Shown: positions 42,674 to 51,632, counted from the first letter of the stretch. The stretch: DNA of 64,000 bases from JAUILA01 sp964563925 (GCA_964563925.1 CAZLZD010000016.1:17258-81257); one strand, 5' to 3'. Notes: generated by a model from the letters alone, not told the origin. Made by a program: numbers and translations.

Positions 42674-43741
42674 TCATGTGTTTTCCTGCATTACCTCCCG
42701 GAGTATTGCGGCCAGTGACTCATGACGGCTTTCTATTTCACCCGCCAGGGTAAGCTGATTGGTTGCCCTGAGAAGATTGTGTCCCCTGAACCGGGTCTTA
42801 TAATATACATCCCCGCCCAAATGATCGGTCAGGAACCGTACCCCCATAATGAACGCCATGTAGGCACCACTTAACGGAATGCATTCCAGTTCTTCTTCCC
42901 GTAACACCTCACCCGTCTCACCAAGATAGCCTTCCAGGTATGCCCGGTAATAATCTGTCCGGAGTTCTATTTTGTGCTCCACCGGGGCGTCTTCGGGCAG
43001 ATCCGTCATTAACGACCTCAGACTGTCCCCGGTATCGTACCATATCTTCCCGGGCATGACCGTATCCAGGTCCACGACACAGGCGGCTCTTCCCTCCGGG
43101 TCAAACAGGATATTATTGCATTTCGTGTCATTATGGGTGATTCGGTGAGGTACTTCCTTTCTTTCCAGGGCGGTCATCGCCGGTGCCAGCCTGTCCACGA
43201 TCTCCAGGCAGGCTGTCTCCACTCCGGTAGCGGCCTTTTCCCGGACTTCACCCAGCTGGTGCAGGCGCAGGGCGATATCATGAAATCCCGGGATAGTCAC
43301 TGAGAGTTCATCGGGAGAAAGGTCAGCGATCAACCGGGCAAACTGTCCGTAGCCCCTGCCGCATTCCCTAACCAGCGAACCCTCTTCAAGGGAATCATAG
43401 GACTGTAGTCCTCCGAGAAATTCATACATTCTCCAGGCTCTCCCGTCGTGACGCAGCCAGGATGATCCATCCGAAGCGGGTACCAGCGTAAGGGAAGTAA
43501 GTACAGAGGAGCTGTCCGAAAGCCTGTGTCTTAAATGTGTGGTGACCAGGGAGATATTCTTCATCATCCCGGGTACATCCCTGAAAACCTCCTCGTTCAT
43601 GCACTGAAGCAGGTAATCGGGACAGCCGGATTCCTGGTTATGAACCCGGTAGGTGTCATGGATATGTCCGGATCCGTAGGGAACAACAAGACCTGGCGTT
43701 CCTTCCACACGAAACCGACGGGGTATATCCGTTATTCCCAC
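42674..43741 (-). CDS. N-acetylhexosamine 1-kinase-like (NahK/APH-fold) protein
   Basis: 355 residues; the start is a GTG at 43741 that overlaps the nucleotidyltransferase stop by 10 bases. The whole length resembles Bifidobacterium NahK: VPYGSGHIHDTYRV, YLLQCMNEEVF, the catalytic loop RITHNDTKCNNILFD, metal-binding VVDLDTVMPGKIWYDTGDSLR and the C-terminal GVRFLTDHLGGDVYYKT. It would phosphorylate an amino sugar or similar sugar at C1. The preceding gene encodes a nucleotidyltransferase able to turn a sugar-1-phosphate into an NDP-sugar, so the pair looks like a salvage route. Exact sugar unknown. Confidence 0.85.
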   Translation of the reverse strand: MGITDIPRRFRVEGTPGLVVPYGSGHIHDTYRVHNQESGCPDYLLQCMNEEVFRDVPGMMKNISLVTTHLRHRLSDSSSVLTSLTLVPASDGSSWLRHDGRAWRMYEFLGGLQSYDSLEEGSLVRECGRGYGQFARLIADLSPDELSVTIPGFHDIALRLHQLGEVREKAATGVETACLEIVDRLAPAMTALERKEVPHRITHNDTKCNNILFDPEGRAACVVDLDTVMPGKIWYDTGDSLRSLMTDLPEDAPVEHKIELRTDYYRAYLEGYLGETGEVLREEELECIPLSGAYMAFIMGVRFLTDHLGGDVYYKTRFRGHNLLRATNQLTLAGEIESRHESLAAILREVMQENT

Positions 43742-44628
43742 AGCTTTTCCGGGTACTTCCCTTCCTCAACCAGCCTGGACAGTGCTTCCTGGACCTTTTC
43801 CTTGTCCTCGGCGTAGGTCACTCCAAACCAACTGGCATTCACCGAATCGACTTTTACGGTTTCGCCATTCTCCAGCAATGAACCCAGCAGCGAAGGAAGG
43901 TAGTATTCCCCTTTGGTAAGGTCCACACTTTTTTCAAGAAATGAAGTCAAACCTTTTTCAAACCAATCAAATGTCTCGGGTTTGAGCACCATGAGGTTCA
44001 TGCTGACCAGGGTATCTTCATCCAGCTGTACATCCCCGGTAGGCAGGTGGCTTACAATGGCTGCCCCTACCCGTTCGATGGAGGTGTTCTCCTCAATATG
44101 GGCAAGCTGGTCCTGGCCGTTAAGCTGAACCACGCCACGCGATACGGTCCCGTGGTCTGAAAGGGTCTTCACAAGCCGGTAGGCGATCAGGACGGCAAGC
44201 GGACCGTTCTTCTGAAGGGCCTGCACCTGCCGGAACGCCTCATCCATTGCCTCACGTCCATAAAAGTCGTCAGCGTTGATCACGGCAAAAGGCTCATCGA
44301 TGGCAGAAGCAGCGGTCCAGACCGCATGCCCGGTTCCCCAGGGCTTTGTGCGGCCCTCAACCGGTCCGAACCCATCGGGCAGGTGATCCGATTCCTGGAA
44401 GACATACACAATTTCCGCATGGTCGGCGAGGTGATTGAATTTTTCCCGAAATGCTTCGGCAAAATCTTTCCGGATAATGAACACGATCTTGTCAAAACCC
44501 GCCTGAATGGCATCGTAAAGGACAAACTCAAGCAGCGTACCCCCATTGGGTCCCATTTCGTCCATCTGTTTCAAACCGCCGTACCGGCTGCCCATTCCGG
44601 CAGCCATGACCAAAAGTGTATTTTTCAT
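43732..44628 (-). CDS. Sugar-1-phosphate nucleotidyltransferase
   Basis: 298 residues from the ATG at 44628 (MKNTLLVMAAGMGSRYGGLKQ); a longer frame from 44664 adds 12 non-conserved residues. The N-terminal nucleotide-binding loop AAGMGSRYGGLKQ, VINADDFYG and GEYYLPSLL are typical of NDP-sugar pyrophosphorylases. Together with the kinase gene it overlaps, it likely activates a salvaged sugar for envelope glycans. Base specificity cannot be read. Confidence 0.88.
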   Translation of the reverse strand: MKNTLLVMAAGMGSRYGGLKQMDEMGPNGGTLLEFVLYDAIQAGFDKIVFIIRKDFAEAFREKFNHLADHAEIVYVFQESDHLPDGFGPVEGRTKPWGTGHAVWTAASAIDEPFAVINADDFYGREAMDEAFRQVQALQKNGPLAVLIAYRLVKTLSDHGTVSRGVVQLNGQDQLAHIEENTSIERVGAAIVSHLPTGDVQLDEDTLVSMNLMVLKPETFDWFEKGLTSFLEKSVDLTKGEYYLPSLLGSLLENGETVKVDSVNASWFGVTYAEDKEKVQEALSRLVEEGKYPEKLWE

Positions 44629-44823
44629 GGGTAATTCGTAGTTCGGGGCAAATAAAAACAACAATGGACAAATCGCCTAATATCCGCGGAAGTAATAGGG
44701 TGCGTATCCTGCTCAAATGAAAATAATTATTATATTCACCAGGCAGAACCCTCTGAAAATCTACCATTTGCAACAGCATCGATCCTCATTTAACCGATTT
44801 GACCCTGATTCATTATCTTCCTT

Positions 44824-46377
44824 ATGCCTGCATCACTTTCCGACAACTCCACTGACCTGTCGAGAGCGAATATTGTGGTTCTCGGACTCGCTTTTCTTCT
44901 CGGAATTATCCTTAGAATAATTCAGTTTGCGGCCGCGCCTTCCTACTGGAAAGACGAATTATTTTCCATTATCAATATAGAGAATATGTCGCTGTATGAA
45001 CTCCTCACCCAACAACCCGCCTATAACCAGGTGGCTGGCGTGGGGTATTACCTGATACAAAAGACTATCCTCCTCCTGGCAGGTGAATCAAATGAATATG
45101 TACTTCGCTTCTACCCTTTTATTGCTTCTATACTCAGTATGTGGGTTTTTTACCTGATTGCAAAACGCTTCCTGGGAGGCTGGTTACTGGTGGCATCGGT
45201 CGGACTATTCTGCCTGAGCCTGGGTCCATGGCTTCAGTCATTTAATGCCAAACCCTATTCAGGTGACCTCTTGTTCATCATGTGGTTTACCTGGTTCCTC
45301 CTTTTTCTTCGTGACCATTCTCCTGGAAAAAAACAAATCCTGGCGGCGGCATTGATCGGGTTTATCGGCGCCATTGCCTCACTCCCCGTGGCGGTGTTTG
45401 TGTTTGGGGCAATTCTTTTTCTTATGTTGCTGCGCCCGGAGAATATCTCGCTGAAGAGCCTGATGCCCGCCTTCATACTTTGGACCCTGGGTGCACTCTG
45501 GAATATTTATTATGCGAAATTCGTGATCACCCCGGAGGTGGAGTCGGCCATGTTCGGACATCATGCCGGTTTCGGTTCCTTTCCCCCGACCGACAGCCTG
45601 TCCGGATTCCTGCTTTTTTACCCCAATGCCATTATCGAGTGTTTCGGCTACTTTCTGTTGCCCAACACCATGGACCCGGTCAGTTTCTCCAGGGCAGTGA
45701 TCCTGCTCCTTTTGTCCGTCGGCGGGATTATAACCCTCCTGAAAAAAGATACGATCCGGGTCCTGGTCCTGCTGCTCCCTCTGCTGATGGCCATCGCACT
45801 GGTGACCATTTATACGTACCCAATGATGAACCGTGTCAGCATGTTTGCCTTCTGGCCGTTCATTTTACTTCCTTTTATTTTCCTTGACCGCCTCAATGTC
45901 CGATGGGCACGGATTCGTCCCTGGATGGTGAACACCCTGGTGATCATCCTCATCCTGCCTTCGCTGCTTATCGTGGTTTTGGGCATCACTACCCTGCCGC
46001 TCGTAGTCGAACCCGCCAGGGAAGCGCTGACGGTGATCAGTGAAAACAAAGAACCCGGTGATGACATCTACGTCCACGCAGACGGGGACCTTTACCTGGA
46101 GTATTACGCCCCGAGAGTTGGAATTGATGCGTATATCCTGGGATCGCCCGAAAGCCTGTCTTCGGAAGATGCCTACCGGGAGGACCTAGCTCCGCTGGAC
46201 GGAAGGGTTTGGTATCTTTTCATCGGCATCAGGCCGGAAATGAACCCGGTTTTATCCGCGGAAAAGATTCGCAACCTGGTCAGTAACGAAGCGGCATTGA
46301 TCCGGGAATATAACTGGACAACCGGATATCCCTCCTACCTCAGGCTGTACGATTTCTCCAGAAATCCAGATGAATAA
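44824..46377 (+). CDS. GT39-like polyprenyl-phosphate-sugar glycosyltransferase (membrane)
   Basis: 517 residues with about 11-12 membrane helices. The first periplasmic loop has SYWKDELFSI, the acidic pair typical of ArnT/PMT-type (GT-C) enzymes, and FNAKPYSGDLLFIMW is in the usual second conserved region. The C-terminal periplasmic domain (EPGDDIYVHADGDLYLEYYAP) is common in Bacteroidota members. It would transfer a sugar from a lipid carrier to an envelope acceptor. The gene is divergent from the nucleotidyltransferase (195-bp gap), which may feed the same pathway. Confidence 0.82.
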   Translation: MPASLSDNSTDLSRANIVVLGLAFLLGIILRIIQFAAAPSYWKDELFSIINIENMSLYELLTQQPAYNQVAGVGYYLIQKTILLLAGESNEYVLRFYPFIASILSMWVFYLIAKRFLGGWLLVASVGLFCLSLGPWLQSFNAKPYSGDLLFIMWFTWFLLFLRDHSPGKKQILAAALIGFIGAIASLPVAVFVFGAILFLMLLRPENISLKSLMPAFILWTLGALWNIYYAKFVITPEVESAMFGHHAGFGSFPPTDSLSGFLLFYPNAIIECFGYFLLPNTMDPVSFSRAVILLLLSVGGIITLLKKDTIRVLVLLLPLLMAIALVTIYTYPMMNRVSMFAFWPFILLPFIFLDRLNVRWARIRPWMVNTLVIILILPSLLIVVLGITTLPLVVEPAREALTVISENKEPGDDIYVHADGDLYLEYYAPRVGIDAYILGSPESLSSEDAYREDLAPLDGRVWYLFIGIRPEMNPVLSAEKIRNLVSNEAALIREYNWTTGYPSYLRLYDFSRNPDE

Positions 46378-46398
46378 GGCCGATTGAATTTTGACACG

Positions 46399-46438
46399 AA
46401 AAAGCCCCGCAGGAGTTCCTGCCGGAACCCTGCGGGGC
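46399..46438 (-). terminator. Intrinsic terminator after tRNA-Leu(GAG)
   Basis: GCCCCGCAGG and CCTGCGGGGC pair perfectly (10 bp) and the loop folds again as GTTCC-GGCA-GGAAC; TTTTT follows on the minus strand. Confidence 0.95.
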
Positions 46439-46442
46439 GCGG

Positions 46443-46527
46443 TGCGCACGAGAGGAATCGAACCTCCACGGCCGCAATGGCCACCAGGCCCTCAACCTGG
46501 CGCGTCTACCAGTTCCGCCACGTGCGC
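46443..46527 (-). tRNA. tRNA-Leu (anticodon GAG)
   Basis: 85 bases. Same acceptor stem as the first tRNA-Leu (GCGCACG/CGTGCGC); anticodon stem CCAGG/CCTGG with loop TTGAGGG gives anticodon GAG (codons CUC/CUU). Long variable arm and T arm GGTTCGATTCC are normal. CCA is not encoded. It sits about 70 bp after egtD on the same strand but has its own promoter and terminator. Confidence 0.96.
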
Positions 46528-46556
46528 GTTGGTAGTTTTTCTGCGTGAACAGGCGG

Positions 46557-46587
46557 CAAATCTACTAAGGATTTAAAATATAACCAA
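46557..46587 (-). promoter_or_regulatory. Promoter for tRNA-Leu(GAG)
   Basis: On the minus strand TTG (46587-46585) and TAGATTTG (46564-46557), an exact TAnnTTTG, with a 20-bp spacer. The -7 element ends 29 bases before the tRNA. It is one of the clearest Bacteroidota-type promoters in the window. Confidence 0.65.
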
Positions 46588-46597
46588 TAACGGCTTT

Positions 46598-47533
46598 CTA
46601 TTTCTTCCAGACCGAATCCACGAAATATCCCCGCTTATCTGTAAAGTTCTCCAGGTCGGTAAACCCGGTAAGGGAGGCCATGCGTGTGATATCCGACCGG
46701 GAGAATTTCTGGCTCACCTCCATATGGATCGCCTCCCAGGCATCCAGTTCGATTTTCTGGCCCCTGATCTCAAATTTCTGGGCCTTGCGGCTCACCAGGT
46801 AGCTCTTGGCCGTACCGGTCAGGGGGTTATACACAGGATAGTGCAGGAATTCCTCTGTGCGTATATCCGTACCAAGCTCCCGGTTGATCCTTCGGAGCAA
46901 ATTCAGGTTAAATTCACGGGTCACCCCTTTGGAGTCGTTGTATGCAGCCAGGATCGTTTCAGGTTCCTTTTTCAGGTCAAATCCGATCAGCATGAGGTCA
47001 TCACGCTTCAGTTCTCCATACACCTGGCTCAGAAATTCGAAGGCCCGTTCCTGGGGAAAGTTTCCGATATTCGAGCCCAGGAACAGGATGATATTCCGGA
47101 CGCCGCCGTTTCTCAGGTTGTGCAAGGCACTGAAATAATCATCGGCGATGGGGCGAATGCTGAGCCCGGGTATTTCCTTCATCAGATTATTCTCCAGGAT
47201 ATCCAGGACATTGGCTGAAATATCGATAGGAACATATTCAAAATCCACCTCCATTTCCGTGAAATGCCTGAGCAGGATTTTAGTCTTGTACCCGTCCCCT
47301 GCACCAAATTCGACCAGGTTAAAAGGGCGTCCTCCTTCGGTAAACAAGCGCCTGATGTGATCTTTGCTGGCCGACAGTATTTCATGTTCACAGGAAGTGA
47401 GGTAGTATTCGTCCAGCTTCATAATTTCCTGGAACAGCCGGTCCCCTTCCTTGTCATAGAAATATTTGGAGGGCAGTCGCTTGGGCGTAGAAGTGAGACC
47501 TTCCAGGATCTCACGCGCAAATGTATCGTTCAT
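46598..47533 (-). CDS. egtD: L-histidine N-alpha-methyltransferase EgtD
   Basis: 311 residues. Trimethylates histidine to hercynine with SAM. N-terminal LPSKYFYDKEGDRLFQEIMKLDEYYLTSCEHEIL, the SAM site VEFGAGDGYKTKILL, FLGSNIGNFPQERA and the C-terminal AIHMEVSQKFS with the histidine-binding Glu are all typical. It starts 8 bp after the egtB stop, giving the compact two-gene ergothioneine set. EgtA, EgtC and EgtE are not present here, as in many bacteria that use free cysteine or other routes. Confidence 0.95.
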   Translation of the reverse strand: MNDTFAREILEGLTSTPKRLPSKYFYDKEGDRLFQEIMKLDEYYLTSCEHEILSASKDHIRRLFTEGGRPFNLVEFGAGDGYKTKILLRHFTEMEVDFEYVPIDISANVLDILENNLMKEIPGLSIRPIADDYFSALHNLRNGGVRNIILFLGSNIGNFPQERAFEFLSQVYGELKRDDLMLIGFDLKKEPETILAAYNDSKGVTREFNLNLLRRINRELGTDIRTEEFLHYPVYNPLTGTAKSYLVSRKAQKFEIRGQKIELDAWEAIHMEVSQKFSRSDITRMASLTGFTDLENFTDKRGYFVDSVWKK

Positions 47534-47541
47534 TGTATGCG

Positions 47542-48789
47542 TTAAAGGTATTTCGCCAGACGTATTCCACTAAACATCCAGCGTAAAGGTGCATGAAAGA
47601 AGTTCCTGTAGGTTTTCCGAATATGTTCCTTTGGGGTGGCACACGAACCGCCGCGCAGCACCATCTGGTTGACCATGAATTTGCCGTTGTATTCTCCCAG
47701 TGCGCCATCGGGAGCCTGGTAATACGGATAAGGAAGGTAAGCGCTTGACGTCCATTCCCACAAATCCCCGTAGAACTGGTGATTTCCCGGGGTGGCCGGA
47801 AGTGCCTCCAGCTGTTCATTCTCCAGGAAATTTCCTGAATCACGGTTTCCGTATAGGTCTGCGGCCACTTCCCACTGGGCTTCATCCGGCAGGGAACAGC
47901 CCTTCCATTTCGCGTAGGCCGCCGCCTCGTAATAGCTGACATGGCTTACCGGTGCATCAGGATCCAGCGCTTTAAGTCCGCCCTGCAATGAATAAGTCTT
48001 CCAGGTGTCCCCGTCCAGGTGCCAGTGAAACGGAGCCCTTACCTCTTCCTGGTTTACCCAGTCCCAGCCGTCTGACAGCCAGTGGCGGAAATCGGCATAC
48101 CCTCCGTCCTGCATGAATTCCAGGTATTCCCGGTTGGTGACAAGCCGGTCCGACACGGCTGCCGCGTGCAGAAATACCTTATGGCGGCCCTGCTCATTAT
48201 CAAAGCAGAATCCTTCACCCTGGTACCCGATCTCATAGGTCCCTTCCGGGATCTCCAGCCAGTTGACCGGACCCGCCTGACCGGTCGTTGCCGTATCGCG
48301 CGACTGGTAGGCAGGAAAAAGCGGGTTGTTGCCAAGGATATACTTGATGTCGTACATCAGCAATTCCTGGTGCTGCTCTTCATGCTGCAGCCCGAGGGTC
48401 AGTATGTATTCCAATCGTTCGTCGAGGCCATTCTCCAGAAACTTTTCCATATGGGCATCGACATAGCTGCGATAGGCCATCACTTCCTTTACCGAAGGCC
48501 GTGTCATATTGCCGCGATCGGTACGAACCATGCGGTCGCCCTTGCTTTGGTAATAACTGTTGAAGAGATAGGCGTATTCCTCGTGAAAGACCTGGTAGCC
48601 TTCCATATGATCACAGAGGATAAATGCTTCGTAAAACCAGGTGGTATGGCCCAGATGCCATTTGGGCGGACTTACATCCACGACCGGCTGTACCACATGG
48701 TCTTCCGGCGTGAGCGGCTGACAGATCGATTCGGTCCTCCGCCTTGTAAGCAGGTATTTTTCCAGCAGATGGGTTTGTGTTGCTAACAT
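47542..48789 (-). CDS. egtB: Hercynine oxygenase EgtB (sulfoxide synthase)
   Basis: 415 residues. Iron-dependent C-S bond formation between hercynine and a thiol. The N-terminal DinB-like part has KWHLGHTTWFYE and LQHEEQHQELLMYD, the His-rich iron site. The C-terminal FGE-sulfatase fold has VSYYEAAAYAKWKGCSLPDEAQWE and LWEWTSSAYLPYP with the ending LRWMFSGIRLAKYL. First gene of the egtBD operon; an inverted repeat lies directly before its ATG. Confidence 0.95.
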   Translation of the reverse strand: MLATQTHLLEKYLLTRRRTESICQPLTPEDHVVQPVVDVSPPKWHLGHTTWFYEAFILCDHMEGYQVFHEEYAYLFNSYYQSKGDRMVRTDRGNMTRPSVKEVMAYRSYVDAHMEKFLENGLDERLEYILTLGLQHEEQHQELLMYDIKYILGNNPLFPAYQSRDTATTGQAGPVNWLEIPEGTYEIGYQGEGFCFDNEQGRHKVFLHAAAVSDRLVTNREYLEFMQDGGYADFRHWLSDGWDWVNQEEVRAPFHWHLDGDTWKTYSLQGGLKALDPDAPVSHVSYYEAAAYAKWKGCSLPDEAQWEVAADLYGNRDSGNFLENEQLEALPATPGNHQFYGDLWEWTSSAYLPYPYYQAPDGALGEYNGKFMVNQMVLRGGSCATPKEHIRKTYRNFFHAPLRWMFSGIRLAKYL

Positions 48790-48790
48790 A

Positions 48791-48811
48791 ATAAGGAGGG
48801 TTACTCCTTAT
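48791..48811 (-). promoter_or_regulatory. Hairpin immediately upstream of the egtB start codon
   Basis: ATAAGGAG-TAACC-CTCCTTAT on the minus strand: perfect 8-bp arms and a 5-base loop ending one base before the egtB ATG. It could control translation initiation or mark a protein-binding site. A second inverted repeat, CTTCAAA-N4-TTTGAAG, is at 48823-48840. Confidence 0.5.
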
Positions 48812-48863
48812 AAAGTTACACACTTCAAAATTGTTTGAAGAAAATTGAAAAAGAAATCAGCCC

Positions 48864-48953
48864 CTAAATCCTGTTTTGATGCGCCTGGTACACGTATAGG
48901 AAAAAGGTTGCAAAAAAGCCGACAACTGAGAGTAGAATTGCAAAAAAAGTCAT
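48864..48953 (-). CDS. Putative 29-residue single-helix membrane protein
   Basis: An ATG at 48953 opens a 29-codon frame ending in TAG. Residues 3-22 are all hydrophobic or aromatic (FFAILLSVVGFFATFFLYVY), followed by a polar tail QAHQNRI, the usual make-up of small inner-membrane proteins such as CydX or KdpF. It lies in the 357-bp gap between egtB and the subtilase, 75 bp upstream of egtB on the same strand. No homology could be tested, so this may be chance. Confidence 0.4.
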   Translation of the reverse strand: MTFFAILLSVVGFFATFFLYVYQAHQNRI

Positions 48954-49081
48954 AGTCAATGGTTTATGCTTCTAAGCTACCTATAAAACATACCTTAATC
49001 CTCTTTAGTTTGATTCATACGCTACGATTGTAAGAAATCCGGGGAAGATTAAACCACTTTACAGCCGTTGGGCACAGATGA

Positions 49082-49114
49082 ATTGGCGTGATCTGCCGTT
49101 AAGCTGTATATTTG
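49082..49114 (+). promoter_or_regulatory. Promoter of the subtilase gene
   Basis: ATTG (49082-49085) and TATATTTG (49107-49114), an exact -7 match, are separated by 21 bp. The ATG of the subtilase lies 32 bases after the -7 element. Confidence 0.6.
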
Positions 49115-49146
49115 ACGGAATAATTCAAATTAACCGATTGTAAGTA

Positions 49147-50778
49147 ATGAAAAAGTTTTTAGTGAATGTCTTCCTTTTGGGTTGGATGGCGGTGGCTATG
49201 GTACCGGTAACTTACGCCCAGGAGGCAGCGGATGACCAGGCACAGGGACGTGACTGGTTTGTAGGGAACCCGGAAACCGATAAGGTGCAGGGTATGAGTG
49301 TGGACAAGGCATACGAAGTGGTGAAGGGGAAACAATCACAGACGGTGGTTGTGGCCGTCATTGATTCCGGGGTGGATATAGACCACGAAGACCTGGAAGG
49401 AAAGATATGGATCAACGAAGACGAGATCCCCGACAATGGGATTGACGACGATAATAATGGCTATGTGGATGACCGGTACGGGTGGAATTTCATCGGCGGA
49501 CCGGAAGGCAATGTGGAGATAGATACCTATGAGCTTACCCGCATTTATGCCGAACTGCATAAGCGGTTTGACGGAAAGGAGGCCTCGGACATTAAGCGTA
49601 AGGACAAGGAGGACTATGAATTCTACATGTCCATTAAGGATGATTTCGAATCCACGTATGAAAAAGCGGCCAGTCAGTATGCCTTTTACAAGCAGCTGGC
49701 GGAGAATGTATACCGTTCTTATACACTGATCAAGGCATACACCGGGGTTGACTCGCTGACCATGAGCGACCTGCGTGACATTTCAACGTCAGATTCAGTA
49801 GTGCTGCAGGCGCGTAACCTGACCGGCATGATTTTCCAGAATGTCGGGGCTGATGCTGATTTTGAAGCCATTGACCAGGAGCTCCAGGATGCCGTTGAGC
49901 ATTTTGGCAACCAGGTAAATTACGCGTACAATATTGATTTTGATCCGCGCCCTATTGTCGGGGACAATTATGCAGATCCGTATGAGAAATACTACGGGAA
50001 CAATGATGTCAAGGGGCACGACCCGAGTCACGGTACCCACGTGTCAGGAATCATTGCAGCAAACCGGTCTAATGAGCTGGGCATGCAGGGAATTGCCGAT
50101 AATGTAAAAATCATGGTGGTTCGTGCCGTACCGGACGGAGATGAGCGTGACAAGGACGTGGCCAATGCCATTATCTATGCCGTGGATAACGGGGCGGACA
50201 TTATTAACATGAGTTTTGGGAAATCCTATTCTCCCTATAAGGAAGCAGTGGACAAGGCAGTGAAATACGCCGAAGATAAAGGAGTACTGCTGGTACATGC
50301 TGCCGGTAACAGCTCCAAGGACATCGATACCAAAGACAATTTCCCTACGCGCCGGTATGATTCCGGAAGCGAAGCGGCTACCTGGATGGAAATCGGTGCC
50401 TCGGCAAGCGGTGCCGGTGAAGAACTGGTAGGTGATTTCTCTAACTACGGCAAGAATACGGTGGACGTATTTGCCCCCGGGGTGGACATTTTCTCCACAA
50501 CCCCCGGGAACTCCTATGAAAGCTTTAACGGAACCAGTATGGCGGCACCGGCCACCGCCGGAGTGGCGGCACTGCTGATGTCCTATTACCCGGAACTTTC
50601 CGCCAGCCAGGTGAAAGACATTCTCAAGCGTTCATCCCGTAAATTTGATAACCTGAAGGTTAGAAGGCCCGGCAAGGAAGACCTGGTTGAATTCAGCGAC
50701 CTGTCTATCACCGGGGGGATCATTAATGCCTATGAGGCGGTGAAGATGGCAGAGAACATGAAAATTAATAAAGAATAA
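49147..50778 (+). CDS. Exported subtilisin-family (S8) serine protease
   Basis: 543 residues. Signal peptide ending at TYAQ. Catalytic triad: Asp73 in AVIDSGVD, His298 in HGTHVSG and Ser464 in GTSMAAPATAG. Between Asp and His is an insertion of about 150 residues, helical and acidic, longer than in subtilisin. A Ca-binding-like DDDNNGYVDD stretch follows the Asp region. There is no C-terminal type IX secretion domain, so it probably stays in the periplasm or is released by another route. Followed by a small membrane gene 12 bp on. Confidence 0.95.
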   Translation: MKKFLVNVFLLGWMAVAMVPVTYAQEAADDQAQGRDWFVGNPETDKVQGMSVDKAYEVVKGKQSQTVVVAVIDSGVDIDHEDLEGKIWINEDEIPDNGIDDDNNGYVDDRYGWNFIGGPEGNVEIDTYELTRIYAELHKRFDGKEASDIKRKDKEDYEFYMSIKDDFESTYEKAASQYAFYKQLAENVYRSYTLIKAYTGVDSLTMSDLRDISTSDSVVLQARNLTGMIFQNVGADADFEAIDQELQDAVEHFGNQVNYAYNIDFDPRPIVGDNYADPYEKYYGNNDVKGHDPSHGTHVSGIIAANRSNELGMQGIADNVKIMVVRAVPDGDERDKDVANAIIYAVDNGADIINMSFGKSYSPYKEAVDKAVKYAEDKGVLLVHAAGNSSKDIDTKDNFPTRRYDSGSEAATWMEIGASASGAGEELVGDFSNYGKNTVDVFAPGVDIFSTTPGNSYESFNGTSMAAPATAGVAALLMSYYPELSASQVKDILKRSSRKFDNLKVRRPGKEDLVEFSDLSITGGIINAYEAVKMAENMKINKE

Positions 50779-50790
50779 ACACGATAATCC

Positions 50791-51231
50791 ATGTATCAGC
50801 TTCTCGTTCACACACATTCCGGACTACGGTGGGTCGTTTTGATAACCCTGCTTGTGGCCATTATTAATTCATTCGGTAAAACCGGCGGATCCCATCCGTT
50901 TACCAACAAGGACAAAAGACTGGCGCTGATGGCGCTGGTCTTTACCCACCTGCAGCTGGTGATCGGCATCTATCTGTATTTCATCAGTCCGCTCGTGGTA
51001 TTTTCCGCTGAATCAATGTCGAACGGGGTGCTGAGGTTCTTCCTCGTGGAACACATTGCTCTTATGCTTGTGGCCGTAATCCTGATCACGATCGGCTTCA
51101 GCAAGGCAAAACGGGAGGTGAACGAAGGAAAAAAATTCCGGAAAGTACTGGTGTATTACCTGATTGGCCTGATCCTGATCCTTATCGGGATTCCCTGGCC
51201 TTTCCGCATTGAAAATGCAGGCTGGTATTAA
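50791..51231 (+). CDS. Four-helix membrane protein with conserved histidines
   Basis: 146 residues, four membrane helices (about 13-30, 45-66, 80-102, 120-138). Histidines at the membrane face (LLVHTHSGLRW, VFTHLQLVIG, LVEHIALML) resemble b-type cytochrome or cytochrome c oxidase assembly proteins, but ligand pairs cannot be confirmed. Function unknown. Its stop overlaps the next ATG by one base (TAATG). Confidence 0.75.
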   Translation: MYQLLVHTHSGLRWVVLITLLVAIINSFGKTGGSHPFTNKDKRLALMALVFTHLQLVIGIYLYFISPLVVFSAESMSNGVLRFFLVEHIALMLVAVILITIGFSKAKREVNEGKKFRKVLVYYLIGLILILIGIPWPFRIENAGWY

Positions 51232-51632
51232 TGAAACGTATCTTTCTCATGGTTGTCCTGCTTCTCCCGTTGTCATCGACGGCACAGGTGGAGCATAATT
51301 TTGAAATGGGCCCGGAGAATACTGATTGCGGGAGCCTGGATTCGCTGTCGCTGCCCGAACAGGAAATGCCGGCCCCGATACTTGCCGCGACCTTCAGGTA
51401 TCGGGAGGAGCTCCGGATATCGCGTTACACGGCGCCCAGGAAGCTGGTCTATGCAAGTTGTGACGGGAAAGACGGGTATTTGCTTGCCTGGCAGGATGAC
51501 AGCCTCATACATGTGTATGAAAAGGTGCCGCTTGCCGCCTGGGAAGCGATCCTGACGGCAGGTGATCCACGCGAGTCTTACAGGACGGTGACGGATACAC
51601 TGACAAGGTACACACAAAAAAAGGCGCACTGA
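51231..51632 (+). CDS. Small exported protein, unknown function
   Basis: 133 residues. Signal peptide MKRIFLMVVLLLPLSSTAQ. The mature part has three cysteines (NTDCGSL, ASCDGKDGY) and a short strand-rich core; nothing recognised. Translationally coupled to the preceding membrane gene. The stop codon is part of the loop of the following terminator. Confidence 0.65.
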   Translation: MKRIFLMVVLLLPLSSTAQVEHNFEMGPENTDCGSLDSLSLPEQEMPAPILAATFRYREELRISRYTAPRKLVYASCDGKDGYLLAWQDDSLIHVYEKVPLAAWEAILTAGDPRESYRTVTDTLTRYTQKKAH

